From positions 72,211,203 through 72,275,202 of the forward strand of contig NC_085139.1 of the NCBI RefSeq assembly GCF_024139115.2: a DNA stretch of 64,000 nt, read 5' to 3'. This document shows, in pieces, positions 1 through 11,791 of this stretch. Numbering within the stretch: the first letter of the stretch is position 1; the number at the start of each line of letters is the position of its first letter. The DNA comes from Armigeres subalbatus. Taxonomy: Eukaryota; Arthropoda; Insecta; Diptera; Culicidae. A program made the translations under genes and the position numbers. Below the pieces are notes generated by a model. The model was not told where the DNA came from. It ran no database searches and saw only the letters and a list, made by a program, of their open reading frames with translations.

Positions 1-855
1 ACAAGACAAACTAAAAAGGCCTTGTGTACGCATCCAGGGAGCAGCAGTAAATGGAAGAATAATATTCTTTTAATCGTGTTAACTGGATTACGTTTTGCTC
101 AGTGTTGAAAAGAAGGCCTTCGTGATCTTCATTTATTTTTCTTTGTGGAGTTCGTTGAACAGACGTGCGTTGAGAGCTTTAGATTTGATGTTGTTCACGA
201 TTTTGATTCTTGTAGTTGTAGTTCACGATTCTTACAAATAAGGGCATATAGGAAAATCATGCATTGAACGTTGAACACCCTTGGCATTCACGCTTCTCTG
301 AAATCCTGATTTTGACACAAGCATTGCTGGTGCACCATCAATCAGTACAAACTCCTTAAAAATGTTCCACTGCAAGTCGCGATATTAAAAAAGCTACTAA
401 TTGTAGTCATGATGTCGTCACTTTTGGTTGTAGTTTCCAACTCATTACAGAATAGAAACACATTTTTTAAACCACAAAAATGGTTAATTCTTAGCTAAGC
501 TCTCACGGCCCCTTGGTATGGTCGCGGCCCCTCAGGGAAACACTGGGATAGGGTAAAGACAGACATTTTCGTCTTTTCGCCATAGTCTCGAAAACCAATA
601 AAAGAGACACTTTTTTGCTAAACTCATCCGTACCTCATCCGTAACGTATAACGTTCTGCTATAGTGGAGCTCTAGCAAATGAACGTTACTTTCGCCCTTA
701 CGATGATACATTGAAATACCTGCCGTGTCTCTACATTCTACACAACTTCTTTTTCAACAATCACATTTTCATATGGAAATAATATTCTTAAAATTCAGAA
801 GTCTCAAAATCCGTGTTGAATTGATAAATATTCAAAATATATCTTATACAGTCAT
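1..855. other. Non-coding flank, nothing recognised
   Basis: No convincing ORF, RNA gene or repeat with clear ends was seen. Base composition is mixed to AT-rich, as expected for intergenic or intronic mosquito DNA. Confidence 0.5.
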
Positions 856-879
856 AAATCAAACATAGCTCACGGTACT
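856..879. repeat. Left target-site duplication of poly(A) insertion
   Basis: The sequence ending CATAGCTCACGGTACT is repeated at 3392-3415, directly after a run of about 32 A. The match is 24 bases, of which the first three could belong to the A run. It marks the left edge of a retroposed insertion. Confidence 0.8.
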
Positions 880-1933
880 ACCCTGCCCTTTGGTTCAGAA
901 AGGGTAAGGGCGCGTTCTGCCCACTTGGTCGAGGCAGATTTCAAGTGTGAACAAGTTACTACATGGACGTTCTAAAGTGCCTGAATGAAATGTGTAGCTT
1001 GTGAGGAGCCCTTGAAGATGTGATGTTGGATCAGTATCTTGATATTAATCAGAATTTATAATTTAAATTATTATAATTTATTTTAATAACACTACTTTAT
1101 TCCGTTACGTATTTAGTATACTTGAGTTTTAACTAAAAACACAATGTCAGTTTTGATCACAAATACAATGTCGGTAGTAATTACAAACTTATACTTATCA
1201 GTATTTTTACTTTATTCGCGATCCTAATTAAAAACTCCGATATAATAATATTCATAGTTTATCACGTGTATTCAGAATGTTTTGTTCAAAATTACAAGAC
1301 TTAATAATGATCCATAATTTACATCCGCTGAACCATTCTGAACGGCCGTATTGAGAATATCACCTATATCATCTTCTCTGCTTAAATAACAGACGCGAGA
1401 CGCCTGATGCTGGATTATCTGATTTTCCTCAATCTCTGGTGCTTGGCTTCCCGGTGGAACTTATATTGAGTATCCTTCGGAAAGAATCTGTGCCCGGGAT
1501 GGGGGAGTCAATTAAGGCAACATTCGTTTGAACAGTGTCGATTTCGGGAGTCTGGTGGTGCTCTCGCGCGGACCAGCACTGTCAACAGCAGAGACCCTCG
1601 CGTGCGTGTTGATGGTGTTGGTTTACATGGGAGAGCTGTTGGATTCGTCGGGTCGTCGTTTGGGTCTTTGTTTGCAGCAGCGTATGGGTAGTTTTGAGAC
1701 TTTGGTCTTGAAATGATATTCTCAAGCATTTTTCTTACATTATTTCTCTCTCCCCTCGGATAGGTTATCTTGCCGCGATGGGTGGGCTTACGCCATTAGC
1801 ACTGATATGGCAACCAAATTAATTTTCAGAGGCGTTTCCTGACGATGATGAGTCGTAGCCAGGGTTAAACATAGCTAGGTAGGAATTAATCAGTAGAAAA
1901 TATCATCAAGACATTCTGCATTTTTTCACGTTT

Positions 1934-2001
1934 GCTTAACTCTTAAGCGGTGCTTAATTATACGCTTGAACTAGGATACTCGCCTGAGAGGAGGTGACCT
2001 T
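1934..2001 (-). mobile_element. Partial palindromic MITE (CTTAACTCTTAAGCGG family)
   Basis: The reverse complement of this stretch matches 30141-30219, sharing the exact core CTTAACTCTTAAGCGGTG and a CACCTCC end. Only one side of the palindrome is well preserved here. Confidence 0.5.
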
Positions 2002-2984
2002 TACCAATAGAGACAATGAACTGACATCAAATCGTACCATAATCTATAATGAGTATAGAATTGAACTGAATAACGTAGGAAACAAAAGATAACTAAGACA
2101 GACAGAGTAATAATGACACAGTGCGAAACATTCGACATAATTATGACTAGATTAACAGTAGATCCATAGACATAAAGATCTACCATAAGACTTCCTAACC
2201 CTATCAAAAATTCGAAGCTCAAAAAATGTCTGTAAAATTATTACCTGTTGAATTTTATTCGGAGGCGATTTCGAAGCTTTTGAAGACCAACAGGCCCATA
2301 GCAACAGTATTCGGTGTTGTTAAGTTGAGAATTTTTGATAATTGCTGGAATAGTGTGGCCTGGTAAATAAACTAAATAGATTCCAAAATAAATTTTAAAC
2401 GAGTCATATTCATCAAAATCTAGTGCGTTATTATTGTTTCAAAATGCACTTCTATTCGAGTTTTCTCTCTTTGTCATCATATCTACAATAAGACTGACTC
2501 TCGCGATAGTAGGGATAGTAGTGATAATTGCTGATCTCGATGAAATTGTGAAAATAATGGTTGTTGATATGAAAATGGTGATGTTGTGTGGTTATGCAAG
2601 TGTTAGTGAAAAGGTTAATACACAAGTTGGTATTGGTGGTGTAGACATAATGACAGAAGAAGCTAGGTAAAAGATAGAGTTGATTTGGGATGGGAACATG
2701 TTCGCAGTGAGTATGAAGAATGAAATGCAATATTGAGTTGAGGTGCTAGAAGTGGGAATTATTTTATAATTATACTAGAAATAATGTAAAATATTCGGTA
2801 CATGTCCAATGAAAGCTAGTAGAAGTGTCGGTTCTTATATGATATATAACAGCGCTGTTTTGAAGATCGATTCATTGTGTGTGTGTTCATGACTGTAAAT
2901 AAGATATTTGTGATGACAGGGACAATAGTAATTATGATAGTGATGGTGGTGAAAACGATAATAAGTGATGCTACCGGGATTATT

Positions 2985-3310
2985 TTGTAGAAAACTATTT
3001 GAATCAGGCCTTAACAGTGACCATTTGAGCAACGTAGCTTAGAAACGTCTGTTAATGATCAAAATAGAGGCTCGTAGAAGCAAATTTAATCACCGGATCA
3101 ACAGGGAATAGACCTAGTGTTAAGTTGGAGTGATGAGTGATAGTTATAAGGGTGAAAACGGTGATCATGTTATTGAAGGGGACTATTTAATAAAACTATT
3201 TGGATCAGGCCTAAAACAGTGACCATTTGAGCAACGTGGCTTAGGAACGTCTGTTATTGATCTAAAATAGAGGCTCGTAGAAGCAAATTTAATTACCGTG
3301 GGGAATAACA
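2985..3310 (+). repeat. Tandem duplication in the 3' part of the insertion
   Basis: Two blocks share long near-identical stretches (for example CAGTGACCATTTGAGCAACG and AGAGGCTCGTAGAAGCAAAT) at a spacing of about 200 bases. They lie just upstream of the poly(A) tail. Confidence 0.75.
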
Positions 3311-3362
3311 GGGATGGTCCCGGAGTAGAGTTTGAGTCGAGAGACTGCCAACGGGTTACATG

Positions 3363-3391
<29 letters not shown>

Positions 3392-3397
<6 letters not shown>

Positions 3398-3415
3398 AAC
3401 ATAGCTCACGGTACT
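3392..3415. repeat. Right target-site duplication of poly(A) insertion
   Basis: Direct repeat of 856-879 immediately following the A run. See the insertion at 880-3391. Confidence 0.8.
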
Positions 3416-5410
3416 TATTACGCTCCTAATATAATAATGAATTAGTTGAATAGTCTGAGCAGTCTGCTAATAAGACTATTCAACCTGAGATTAATAAAAT
3501 ACTTATATTATCACATTATCAGAGATGACCCAGAGAACACCAAACACGGAAGTAGCATTCGATTCGTGCCGCTCCGCAATAGGTTTGTTCCTCAACACAC
3601 TGCCAAAACATATACCCTATTCAATTTTCCACACTCACAAATCAACCCACACCATTTAGAACCACCCCGGGAAAACCGAGCACCATCAGAGAAAGGCCAC
3701 CACACCACCCGCCATCGACGACGATGACGGCAACGTTATCCATGCACCGACCGTACAGCATCGCCGTCCGACGTTGCTGGTGGAAAGTTCAGCATAACGA
3801 AGGAGGAAAATGCGCACGCCACAATTCGCTTTCGGCGTGATATGGTCTTATATGTTTTACTTCCCGCATCTACATCGCCACACCGCCGCGCGCACAGCCT
3901 TTGTGCCGTTGCCGCAAATAATCGGTGTCCTTCTCTATATTATGTGCATCGCCGAAGTTGTTCTCAAACTTCACAAGCAACAGGTCAGAAGGCACACTGG
4001 TGTGCAACTTAATTTGGGTTCGATATAAGAAATTAACCGAACGATGTTAAAACTAGAACAAACGCAATCCACATACTGAGTCGAAAACTAGCACAAAAAA
4101 TAATAGTTTAAAATCACGTACCATCAAGACTTTAATTTGCAACTTAGTTTTGGGAACATCTGTTCCCGTACATACATAAACAGATGCTAGAGATGGGCAT
4201 TTCCAAATTATACAAGTAGGTACGATCAGATCAAGAGGACGAGCGAACGGCTCTCCTAACTGACGCACTACTACTCCGTCGAATGTTCTAGACTTAGCGA
4301 CAGCAACAGCGCCAACCGTTAGACAATCCGAACATGGGGTGGGGACGGTGACGCGGACGCCGGGTGGACTGCATCGACTCATCCGAAATTGCATCCCCGG
4401 GTATATCTTGACCATCGTGCTGTTCCGTCTATCCGATGGGCCCAGTTTTCGATGTGATACGGCTGGCACAATAAACAAAATAATTTTGTATGGATACGAG
4501 CCATTTTTTTCTTTCGTTTTGATCCCAGAAGTTTCTACCCGGGCTGGGTGACCTGTGTGGGTGAAGCGTCATGCTGTGCGAAGTAGAGAACTTGCCTGGT
4601 TCGGTTCTTCCGGTGCACTCTGATTACTGTGCACCATGGTTTGGGTGAGATGAGGAGGTGGTACATCCTCCATCACAAGAATCGGGCGATAGTGCGTTTC
4701 ATGAGCTGAATACGTTAGCCAAACATGTCACAGCCAAATGTGCTTCCCCCTTCATTGAATTGCCGGGTCAGGTTGGTAGACAATTGATACTCTGGCAAAT
4801 TTGGATGCTTCGTGTGACTCGACTGGTGCTCTGCTGTAACAGGCGCAGCAATAAAGCAGACTATAATGAACCTGTCCGGGTTCGAATCTCGGTTGAGTCG
4901 TCCCTCAATATGAAATGTATAAATGCATAATTTATCTTTAAAAAAACAGTAACTATCTGCGAAAGTGTGGAAGACGACCATATTTCGGTTTAGGATAATA
5001 ATTGCCTATGTGCAAATGCAGTGAGGTCGCAGAGAGTTATAGTAACATGACAATAATTCAAAATATGTGGACCACTAACTGACTAGATGTCGTATAGTGG
5101 CCGAGAATGTTTATGTGAACTTGTCATTGAAAAATCGCAATTTTAGTTTTACACGATTTTGACAATTTTAAATCCTTACAAGAACATTATCTGCCTATAA
5201 CCTATCGGGGATTATAACAATTATTCGGATAGGAACACAAATTAACTCACCATCTACATAAATATTGAGATTAACGATATATATTAGTTACTGGTGGAAA
5301 ATTTAAGTTCGAAATATAGTTGAAACGAGAAGGATAACGTCGCACAACAACAAACTCAATATGAAAACTGGTCTACACGATCTACGATCTGTCCTGATGA
5401 AACTTAAAGA
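3416..5410. other. Gene-free stretch with a tRNA-like B box
   Basis: No recognisable gene. A short hairpin with 11 bp arms (TTGAATAGTCT) lies at about 3443-3485. Around 4878-4895 there is a good pol III B-box match (GGGTTCGAATCTCGG), but no A box or tRNA fold was found upstream, so it is at most a decayed SINE head. Several 70-140 codon open frames lack domain features and were not called. Confidence 0.4.
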
Positions 5411-5411
5411 T

Positions 5412-5692
5412 ATGGTCAAGCTGTGCGGTAAGACGCGCGGCTACAAAGCAAGACCATGCTGAGGGTGGCTGGGTTCGATTCCCGGTGCCGGTCTAGACAA
5501 TTTTCGGATTGGAAATTGTCTCAACTTCCCTGGGCATAAAAGTATCATCGTGCTAGACTAATGGTATACGAATGCAAAAATGGTAACCTGGCTTAGAAAC
5601 CTCGCAGTTAATAACTTTGGAAGTGCTTAATGAACATTAAGCTGCGAGGCGGCTCTGACCCAGTGTGGGGATGTAATGCCAATAAGAAGAAG
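5412..5692 (+). mobile_element. tRNA-derived SINE (Feilai-like), copy 1
   Basis: The head has a tRNA-like A box region (GTGCGGTAAGACGCGCGGC) and a perfect B box (GGTTCGATTCC at about 5470). The body and a 3' tail ending in AAGAAGAAGA follow. Two further copies lie at 42306-42795 and, antisense, at 43462-43702. The tail (GCAGTTAATAACT..GGAAGTGCT..) resembles the 3' end of another element at 23790-23900, so both may use the same LINE for retrotransposition. The name Feilai is my best recollection and is not proven. Confidence 0.8.
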
Positions 5693-5699
5693 ACATAAC

Positions 5700-6752
5700 T
5701 GATGTTGTTATAACTTTTCGATTACATTCAAATTATATCTTAATTGCACACGTTTACATCAATAACAACCACTGATATGAATGAGGTATACTTTTGTTAC
5801 GTCTTCCCGAACTGGATTGAACCCTACAAACGCCCATGACTAATCCAACCGACACATTCACATATTCATCCCAAACTCAAAGGCAGTGTTGCATCTGTAC
5901 GAGAGATGCAAACACCGAACCACAGGGATCGCGCGAACTGAAAGGGAACAACCCGGTGCAAAGCATGGCGTATGTGAGGCAAATAATTAATTAAAGAACG
6001 GATTCGTTGGAGCATATTAGAATCCTGCTCAAACATCAGATAGGTGGACGACGACGACGACCGGACCCCGAACCGGACCGGACTGTCCATGATGAAACTC
6101 GGTCGATACCAGATTGCTGAATGCTGTACGGGGCAGCCGGTAACAACAACCAGAACGTACGGCTCCAGTTTATATATCTGAGGGATGGGTGAGAAATTGA
6201 GTAGGCTTCGAAGGTTCCGAGAGAAAAAAAAAGAAACAAAACTAGGTACCTATGCCTGTCTGCCATCAATGGGAAAGTCAGTTTAATAATACATGAGTTC
6301 ATTCTGGTTATGTTTGATGTGCACCTGGTACAATCGAATTGGTACGATAGGTCAAAGCTGAAAAATTGGTGTACTGGGTTACATATCTATTTGAAAAGGT
6401 TTCTCATTCGCATTCTTTGACTTACTTATATGGCCAAAGATCTTACTCTTAGTAATAACTTTTTGGAAAACTATTAGGAATTCTTAAAATTTATTGACTT
6501 GCATCCCTATCATCGCCACCGAATATGAATAGTGTTACTGCTCAAATAGATTTAGAATAACGCTTTGAGTATAGAATACGCCACATCCAGCAAAATTATT
6601 CAAAAATTCGGATGCCCACAGAATAAGATATGGTACAGAATTAATGCTATTTATCTTTCTTTGGGGATGGCAGCACCCTCTCAGAATTTAGAATTCAGAA
6701 CTTTGTGACTTTGAAAATTTTGTTTTGCTTTTTTCTACAAACTGCACACAGT
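5700..6752. other. Gene-free stretch
   Basis: No supported gene, RNA or repeat boundary. Overlapping antisense ORFs near 5866-6302 are short and compositionally unremarkable. Confidence 0.4.
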
Positions 6753-6766
6753 TGTTTCGCAAGTCT
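6753..6766. repeat. Target-site duplication (left) of RTE fragment
   Basis: TGTTTCGCAAGTCT occurs here and at 7387-7400, exactly flanking the antisense RTE 3' fragment. Confidence 0.8.
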
Positions 6767-7386
6767 TTTATTTATTTATTATCAGACTAAGGCCGGAGTG
6801 GTCTGTGCTGCACATAAAAGTCTTCTCCAGCTCGGTCCATGGGTGCACTTCGCCAACCACGCAGTCTGCGAAGGGTCCGCGAATCGTCCTTCACCTGATC
6901 GATCCACCTTGCCCGCAATGCACCTCACCTTCTTGTTCCCGTCGGATCGTTGTCGAGAACCATTTTCACCGGATTACTGTCGCGGTGTGGACGATGGATG
7001 GTTCTCCCAACAGCTGATGCAACTCGTGGTTCATTCGCCTCCTCCACGTACCGTCCGCCATCTGCATCCCACCATAGATGGTACGCAACACTTTCCTTTC
7101 AAAAACTCCCAGTGCGCGTTGGTCCTCCACGAGCATCGTCCAGGTCTGGTGTCCGTAGAGAACTACCGGTCTTATAAGCGTTTGTAGATAGTCAGTTTGG
7201 TACGGCGGCGAACTCTATTCGATCGGAGCGTCTTGCGGAGTCCAAAGTACGTACGATTTCCAGCCACTATGCGCCTCCGAATTTCTCTGCTGGTATCGTT
7301 ATGGGCGGTCACCAGTGAGCCCAAGTACACGAATTCTTCAACCACCTCGATTTCGTCACAACCGATTAAATCTCGTGGTGGGTGGC
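6767..7386 (-). pseudogene. 5'-truncated RTE-like retrotransposon, 3' end, antisense
   Basis: Read on the minus strand, this is the C-terminal end of the reverse transcriptase protein of an RTE/BovB-like element. It contains EVVEEFVYLGSLVTA, SREIRRRIVAGNRTYFGLRK and, further on, DGTWRRRMNHELHQLLGEPS. The same stretches occur in the longer copy at 9290-11791. It ends at 6767 with an ATAAATAAATAAA tail, typical of RTE elements, which end in short tandem repeats and not long poly(A). It is flanked by a 14 bp direct duplication, so it is an independent 5'-truncated insertion, dead on arrival because endonuclease and catalytic RT motifs are absent. A further decayed relative lies at 32611-32800. 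Confidence 0.85.
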
Positions 7387-7400
7387 TGTTTCGCAAGTCT
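7387..7400. repeat. Target-site duplication (right) of RTE fragment
   Basis: Direct copy of 6753-6766. Confidence 0.8.
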
Positions 7401-7469
7401 ATCGTTTCATTAAAAATGTTTTGGATGATATTTTTTTCGAATCGAAAACAATGAATTGGAGCGCAAATT

Positions 7470-7570
7470 GTTTTGTTTCTCATGTTTGTGATTTTTTTTC
7501 AGCAGTGACCTCACAGGATAGCAATAGAAGACAATCAAACTGAGACGATAAAAAAATTGTCCGTTTCGCA
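7470..7570 (+). repeat. Dispersed repeat with TTTTTTCAGCAGTGA core, copy A
   Basis: A TTTGTTTCT..TTTTTTTTCAGCAGTGA block followed by a purine-rich stretch. Diverged relatives lie at 8100-8335 and 29325-29535. Class unknown. Confidence 0.45.
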
Positions 7571-8099
7571 AAAGGTCATTGATATAATGGAACCAATACT
7601 TTGTATAAAATGACAAGGCTTACAAAAACATCTGTTTAGAAATAAAAAAAATCATTTGGATTTCGAAAGTTTAAGTGACTTCTTATTATTATTCTTCATT
7701 GGCATAGTGTTTTATTGACATTTTCAGAGTTATAAAAAGAAAATTTTTCTATGCCTGCCATTGGATGAGCATGTATTTTCTGTTTCAAGCACAATTTATA
7801 CATAACTAGGGAATCGAGAATGTTTCCCATATGAAACCACCCTAGATCGGACCAAACCGAACTCGCCATCTTAAAATTTGCTCGTTAGACTAATTAGAGA
7901 TTCTGCAAAACAATGCCAATATAGAGAAATGGAGAAGGTGATGCTTTACCAATGAAGAAATTCGTCATATGATAGTAATCACTGTAATCACGTCTTTATT
8001 CTCTCAAGTCGAGTCAAGTGCACTGATCAATGTTTACAAAGTGAAGAAATTAAATGGAATAGTTCGTCTTATGACCAATGAAATCTGATGAGTTTATTT

Positions 8100-8335
8100 T
8101 ATTTTGTTCTTTTCAAAATGTAGGGTTACTGCTCCTGGATTTCATCTCATAGCTCCGATTTTGGTCTCACGAAAAACAAAGCAATGAAAAGGTATTTGGT
8201 TTGTTTCTTATTTTTGTAATTTTTTTCAGCAGTGAGCACGCATGTTAGCAAAAAGAAGCGACGAAATTGGTGCCCTATTTCTTTGTTTCGCGATGAGATG
8301 AATATATGTTCAGTGAGATGGAAATGGAACAGATC
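8100..8335 (+). repeat. Dispersed repeat with TTTTTTCAGCAGTGA core, copy B
   Basis: Begins near TAGGGTTACTGCTCCTG, then TTTTTTTCAGCAGTGAGCAC, then CGATGAGATGAATATATG. The same order of blocks is seen at 29325-29535 (TAGGGCTACTGTAGCAG, TTTTTTCAGCAGTCAGCAC, GGCGAGATAAATATATGA). No coding capacity. Confidence 0.5.
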
Positions 8336-9084
8336 CCCTATTTATTTTTGTATTTTTCACCCCTTTACCACTGGAAAAACACAATTTGAGGCAAGTCATA
8401 CAAAATAAGGTGCAATTATGTTTAATATGGGTTCGAACTTCGAAAACGGAAAATCTTCGCATGAGTGTAAAAATGGCACTATTTTATGATAGAACTATAT
8501 TAAAAAAAAATTTCGACATAGATTTAATTTGACTCACAAAGTTCATAAATCTGAAACCCAAGAATCATCTCCCAAGAATATGTCCAGAATTCCAAAGGGC
8601 CTAAACAAGAAGTTCGAGCTACCAACCGGTGAGTCAAACTCAAAAAACGGCATTTCTTGATAGATTCCAAATTTCATGCAGTCTCGAACGTCTAAACTGT
8701 CAGAAATTTCGTCATAATTTTACAGAAATTTGACAATGTTGGCATTTTACCGAGATATCGATTTACCGAGATTCGTCAAAATTATTGCCAAAACCCCGGG
8801 TGGATTTGGATTAGCAGTGATTCCAATTTCTCTATTTTGATTTAAAAAAAAATCTTGTTTGTTCAAAATCTATATGTTTGTGAGTTAAACATCTTTACTT
8901 TGTGGAGGGACGAAACAAAATCCATTCTTTATGTTTACAATTACTAATAATGGAATATGTTTTTTCCGTTAACACTGCAGTGAGGCGGCAGAAATTGGTT
9001 ATTAAAGGTAGCAGTTAATACCTGTGAAAGTGTTCATAGAAATAGAACTCTACACTGGCGGCGCCAGCCATTGATATTTGATGA
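8336..9084. other. Gene-free AT-rich stretch
   Basis: Nothing recognised between the dispersed repeat and the hairpin at 9085. Confidence 0.4.
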
Positions 9085-9147
9085 GGCACCACTTGGTGCA
9101 AGCACGTTGTCTTTGAGAACGTTAGCGTGCTTGCGATGACTGGTGCC
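9085..9147 (+). other. 63-nt imperfect hairpin (pre-miRNA-like shape)
   Basis: GGCACCA pairs with TGGTGCC at the ends (7 bp). After a 6+6 internal loop, GCAAGCACG pairs with CGTGCTTGC (9 bp), with GTT/AAC able to continue pairing toward the terminal loop. Size and shape suit an animal microRNA precursor, but a MITE remnant would look similar. No known miRNA seed was recognised. Confidence 0.35.
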
Positions 9148-9289
9148 CCACCTCTCGTAGTGGATCTCTAGCTTACGGGTCGGTGATGTCGAGAAGATAA
9201 ACCATCCATTCAATGAAATATCATAATATGTGGCATGCTAGACCATTTTATTCACTTCTAACATTTTTGACCGTCTTTTTTGGAATTGG

Positions 9290-11791
9290 TCCCACTGTGC
9301 GCTGCAGGAGATTTGCTGGACAGCACAGAAAGTGTGGAAAAGCGGGCATCGAGCGGCTACCTTCTACCAAAGCTGTGGCATCACCAACGAGTTGGGAATC
9401 GGCTTCATAGTGCTGGGTAAGATGCGCCATCGTGTGATTGGGTGGCAGCCAATCAACGCAAGGATGTGCAAGCTGAGAATTAAAGGCCGTTTCTTCAACT
9501 ATAGCATCATCAACGTGCACTGCCCACACGAAGGGAGACCCGACGACGAGAAAGAAGCGTTCTACGCATAGCTGGAGCAGACATACGATGGATGCCCACT
9601 GCGGGACGTCAAAATCGTCATCGGTGACTTGAACGCACAGGTAGGAAGGGAGGAAATGTATAGACCGGTCATCGGACCGGATAGTCTGCACACCGTATCG
9701 AATGACAACGGCCAACGATGCATAAACTTCGCAGCCCCCCGCGGAATGGTAGTCCGAAGCACCTTCTTTCCTCGCAAAAATATCCACAAGGCCACATGGA
9801 GATCACCTAACCAAGAAACGGAAGACCAAATCGACCACGTTCTAATCGACGGTAAATTCTTCTCCGACATCACGAACGTCCGCACTTACCGCAGTGCGAA
9901 TATTGAATCCGACCACTACCTCGTTGCAGTATGCCTGCGCTCAAAACTCTCGACGGTGTACAACACGCGTCGAAGTCGGACGCCGCGGCTTAACATTGGG
10001 CGGCTACAAGACGGTAGACTAGCCCAAGAATACGCGCAGCAGCTGGAAGTGGCACTCCCAACGGAAGAGCAGCTAGGCGCAGCGTCTCTTGAAGATGGCT
10101 GGAGAGTTATTCGATCCGCCATTGGTAGCACCGCAACCGCTGCACTTGGGACGGTGCCCCCGGATCAGAGAAACGACTGGTATGACGGCGAATGTGAGCA
10201 GTTAGTAGAAGAGAAGAATGCAACATGGGCGAGATTGCTGCAATACCGCACGAGGGCGAACGAGGCACGATATAAACAGGCGCGGAACAGACAAAACTCG
10301 ATTTTCCGGAAGAAAAAGCGTCAGCAGGAAGATCGAGACTGTGAAGAGACGGAGCAACTGTACCGCGCTAATAACACACGAAAGTTCTATGAGAAGTTGA
10401 ACTGTTCACGTAAGGGCCACGTGCCACAGCCTGATATGTGTAAGGACATAAACGGGAACCTTCTTACGAACGAGCGTGAGGTGATCCAAAGGTGGCGGCA
10501 GCACTACGAAGAGCACCTGAATGGCGATGTGGCAGACGAAGATGGCGGTATGGTGATGGACCTGGAGGAACGCGCGCAGGACATTATTCTACCGGCTCCG
10601 GATCTCCAGGAAATCCAGGAGGAGATTGGCCTGCTGAAGAACAACAAAGCTCCTGGGGTTGACCAACTACCAGGAGAGCTATTTAAACACGGTGGTGAGG
10701 CACTGGCTAGAGCGCTGCACTGGGTGATAACCAAGGTTTGGGAGGAGGAAGTTCTGCCGCAGGAGTGGATGGAAGGTGTCGTGTGTCCCATCTCCAAAAA
10801 GGGCGATAAGCTGGATTGTAGCAACTACCGCGCAATTACATTGCTGAACGCCGCCTGCAGAGTATTCTCCCAAATTTTATGCCGTCGACTAGCACCAACT
10901 GCAAGGGAGTTCATGGGGCAGTACCAGGCGGGTTTTTTGGGAGAATGCTCCATCACGGATCAGGTGTTCGCCATTCGCCAAGTACTGCAGAAATGCCGCG
11001 AATACAACGTGCCCACACATCATCTATTCATCGACTTCAAAGCCGCATATGATACAATCGATCGGGACCAGCTATGGCAGCTAATGCACGAACACGGTTT
11101 TACGGATAAACTGACACGGTTGATCAAAGCGACGATGGATCGGGTGATGTGCGTAGTTCGAGTTTCAGGGGCATTCTCGAGTCCCTTCGAAACCCGCAGA
11201 GGGTTACGGCAAGGTGATGGTCTTTCGTGTCTGCTATTCAACATCGCTTTGGAAGGGGTAATACGAAGAGCAGGGATTAACACGAGTGGTACAATTTTCA
11301 ATAAGTCCGTCCATCTATTTAGCTTCGCCAACGACATAGATATTATGGCACGTAACTTTGAGAAGATGGAGGAAGCCTACATCAGACTGAAGAGGGAAGC
11401 CAAGCGAATCGGACTAGTCATCAACACGTCGAAGACGAGGTGGTAGAAGAATTTGTGTACTTGGGCTCACTGGTGACTGCCGAAAATTATACCAGCAGAG
11501 AAATTCGGAGACGCATAGTGGCTGGAAATCGTACATACTTTGGACTCCGCAAGACGCTCTGATCGAATAGAGTTCGTCGCCGTATGACAATCTACAAAAC
11601 GCTCATTAGACCGGTAGTCCTCTACGGACGCGAGACCTGGACGATGCTCGTGGAAGACCAACGCGCTTGGAGTTTTCGAAAGGAAAGTGCTGCGTACCAT
11701 CTATGGTGGGGTGCAGATGGCGAACGGTACGTGGAGGAGGCCAATGAACCACGAGTTGCATCAGCTGTTGGGAGAACCATCCATCGTTCTA
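9290..11791 (+). pseudogene. RTE/BovB-like retrotransposon: endonuclease + reverse transcriptase, inactivated
   Basis: The frame opens inside an APE-type endonuclease domain: CALQEI (catalytic Glu) at ~9296, GDLNAQVG at ~9623, QIDHVLI at ~9827 and SDH at ~9910. RT follows: NNKAPGVDQLP at ~10640, DFKAAYD (motif A) at ~11035, RRGLRQGD (motif B) at ~11195 and motif C at ~11324. The first ~50 endonuclease residues and the 5' UTR are missing. Lesions: an in-frame TAG at 9569-9571; FADD changed to FAND (AAC at 11330-11332), which removes a metal-binding Asp; a deletion near 11434-11439 that joins NTSKT out of frame to EVVEEFVYLGSLVT; a TGA near 11560; and a further frameshift near 11660. Homology stops near 11791, short of the family 3' tail. 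It is otherwise well preserved over 605 codons, so the family was active not long ago. Confidence 0.9.

Larger units (their letters stand above)
880..3391 (+). mobile_element. 2.5 kb non-coding retroposed insertion with poly(A) tail
   Basis: The segment lies between two 21-24 bp direct repeats and ends in an uninterrupted A run (about 3363-3394), the signature of target-primed reverse transcription by LINE machinery. I see no RT, endonuclease or ORF1 motif in any frame. Possible origins are a non-autonomous LINE derivative, the 3' UTR of a 5'-truncated LINE, or a retroposed non-coding transcript. Before the tail is a tandem pair of ~120 bp blocks (2985-3110 and 3185-3310, period ~200 bp), which suits a retrotransposon 3' UTR. 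The interior also carries an older palindromic fragment (1934-2001). The intact A run and long exact duplication suggest fairly recent insertion. Confidence 0.7.

Noticed and set aside
4053..4478. 141-codon antisense open frame
   Set aside because: No domain, no start context, composition like flanks; length is possible by chance in a GC-richer patch.
4858..4900. tRNA gene
   Set aside because: Only a B box is seen; no acceptor stem, anticodon arm or A box could be drawn.
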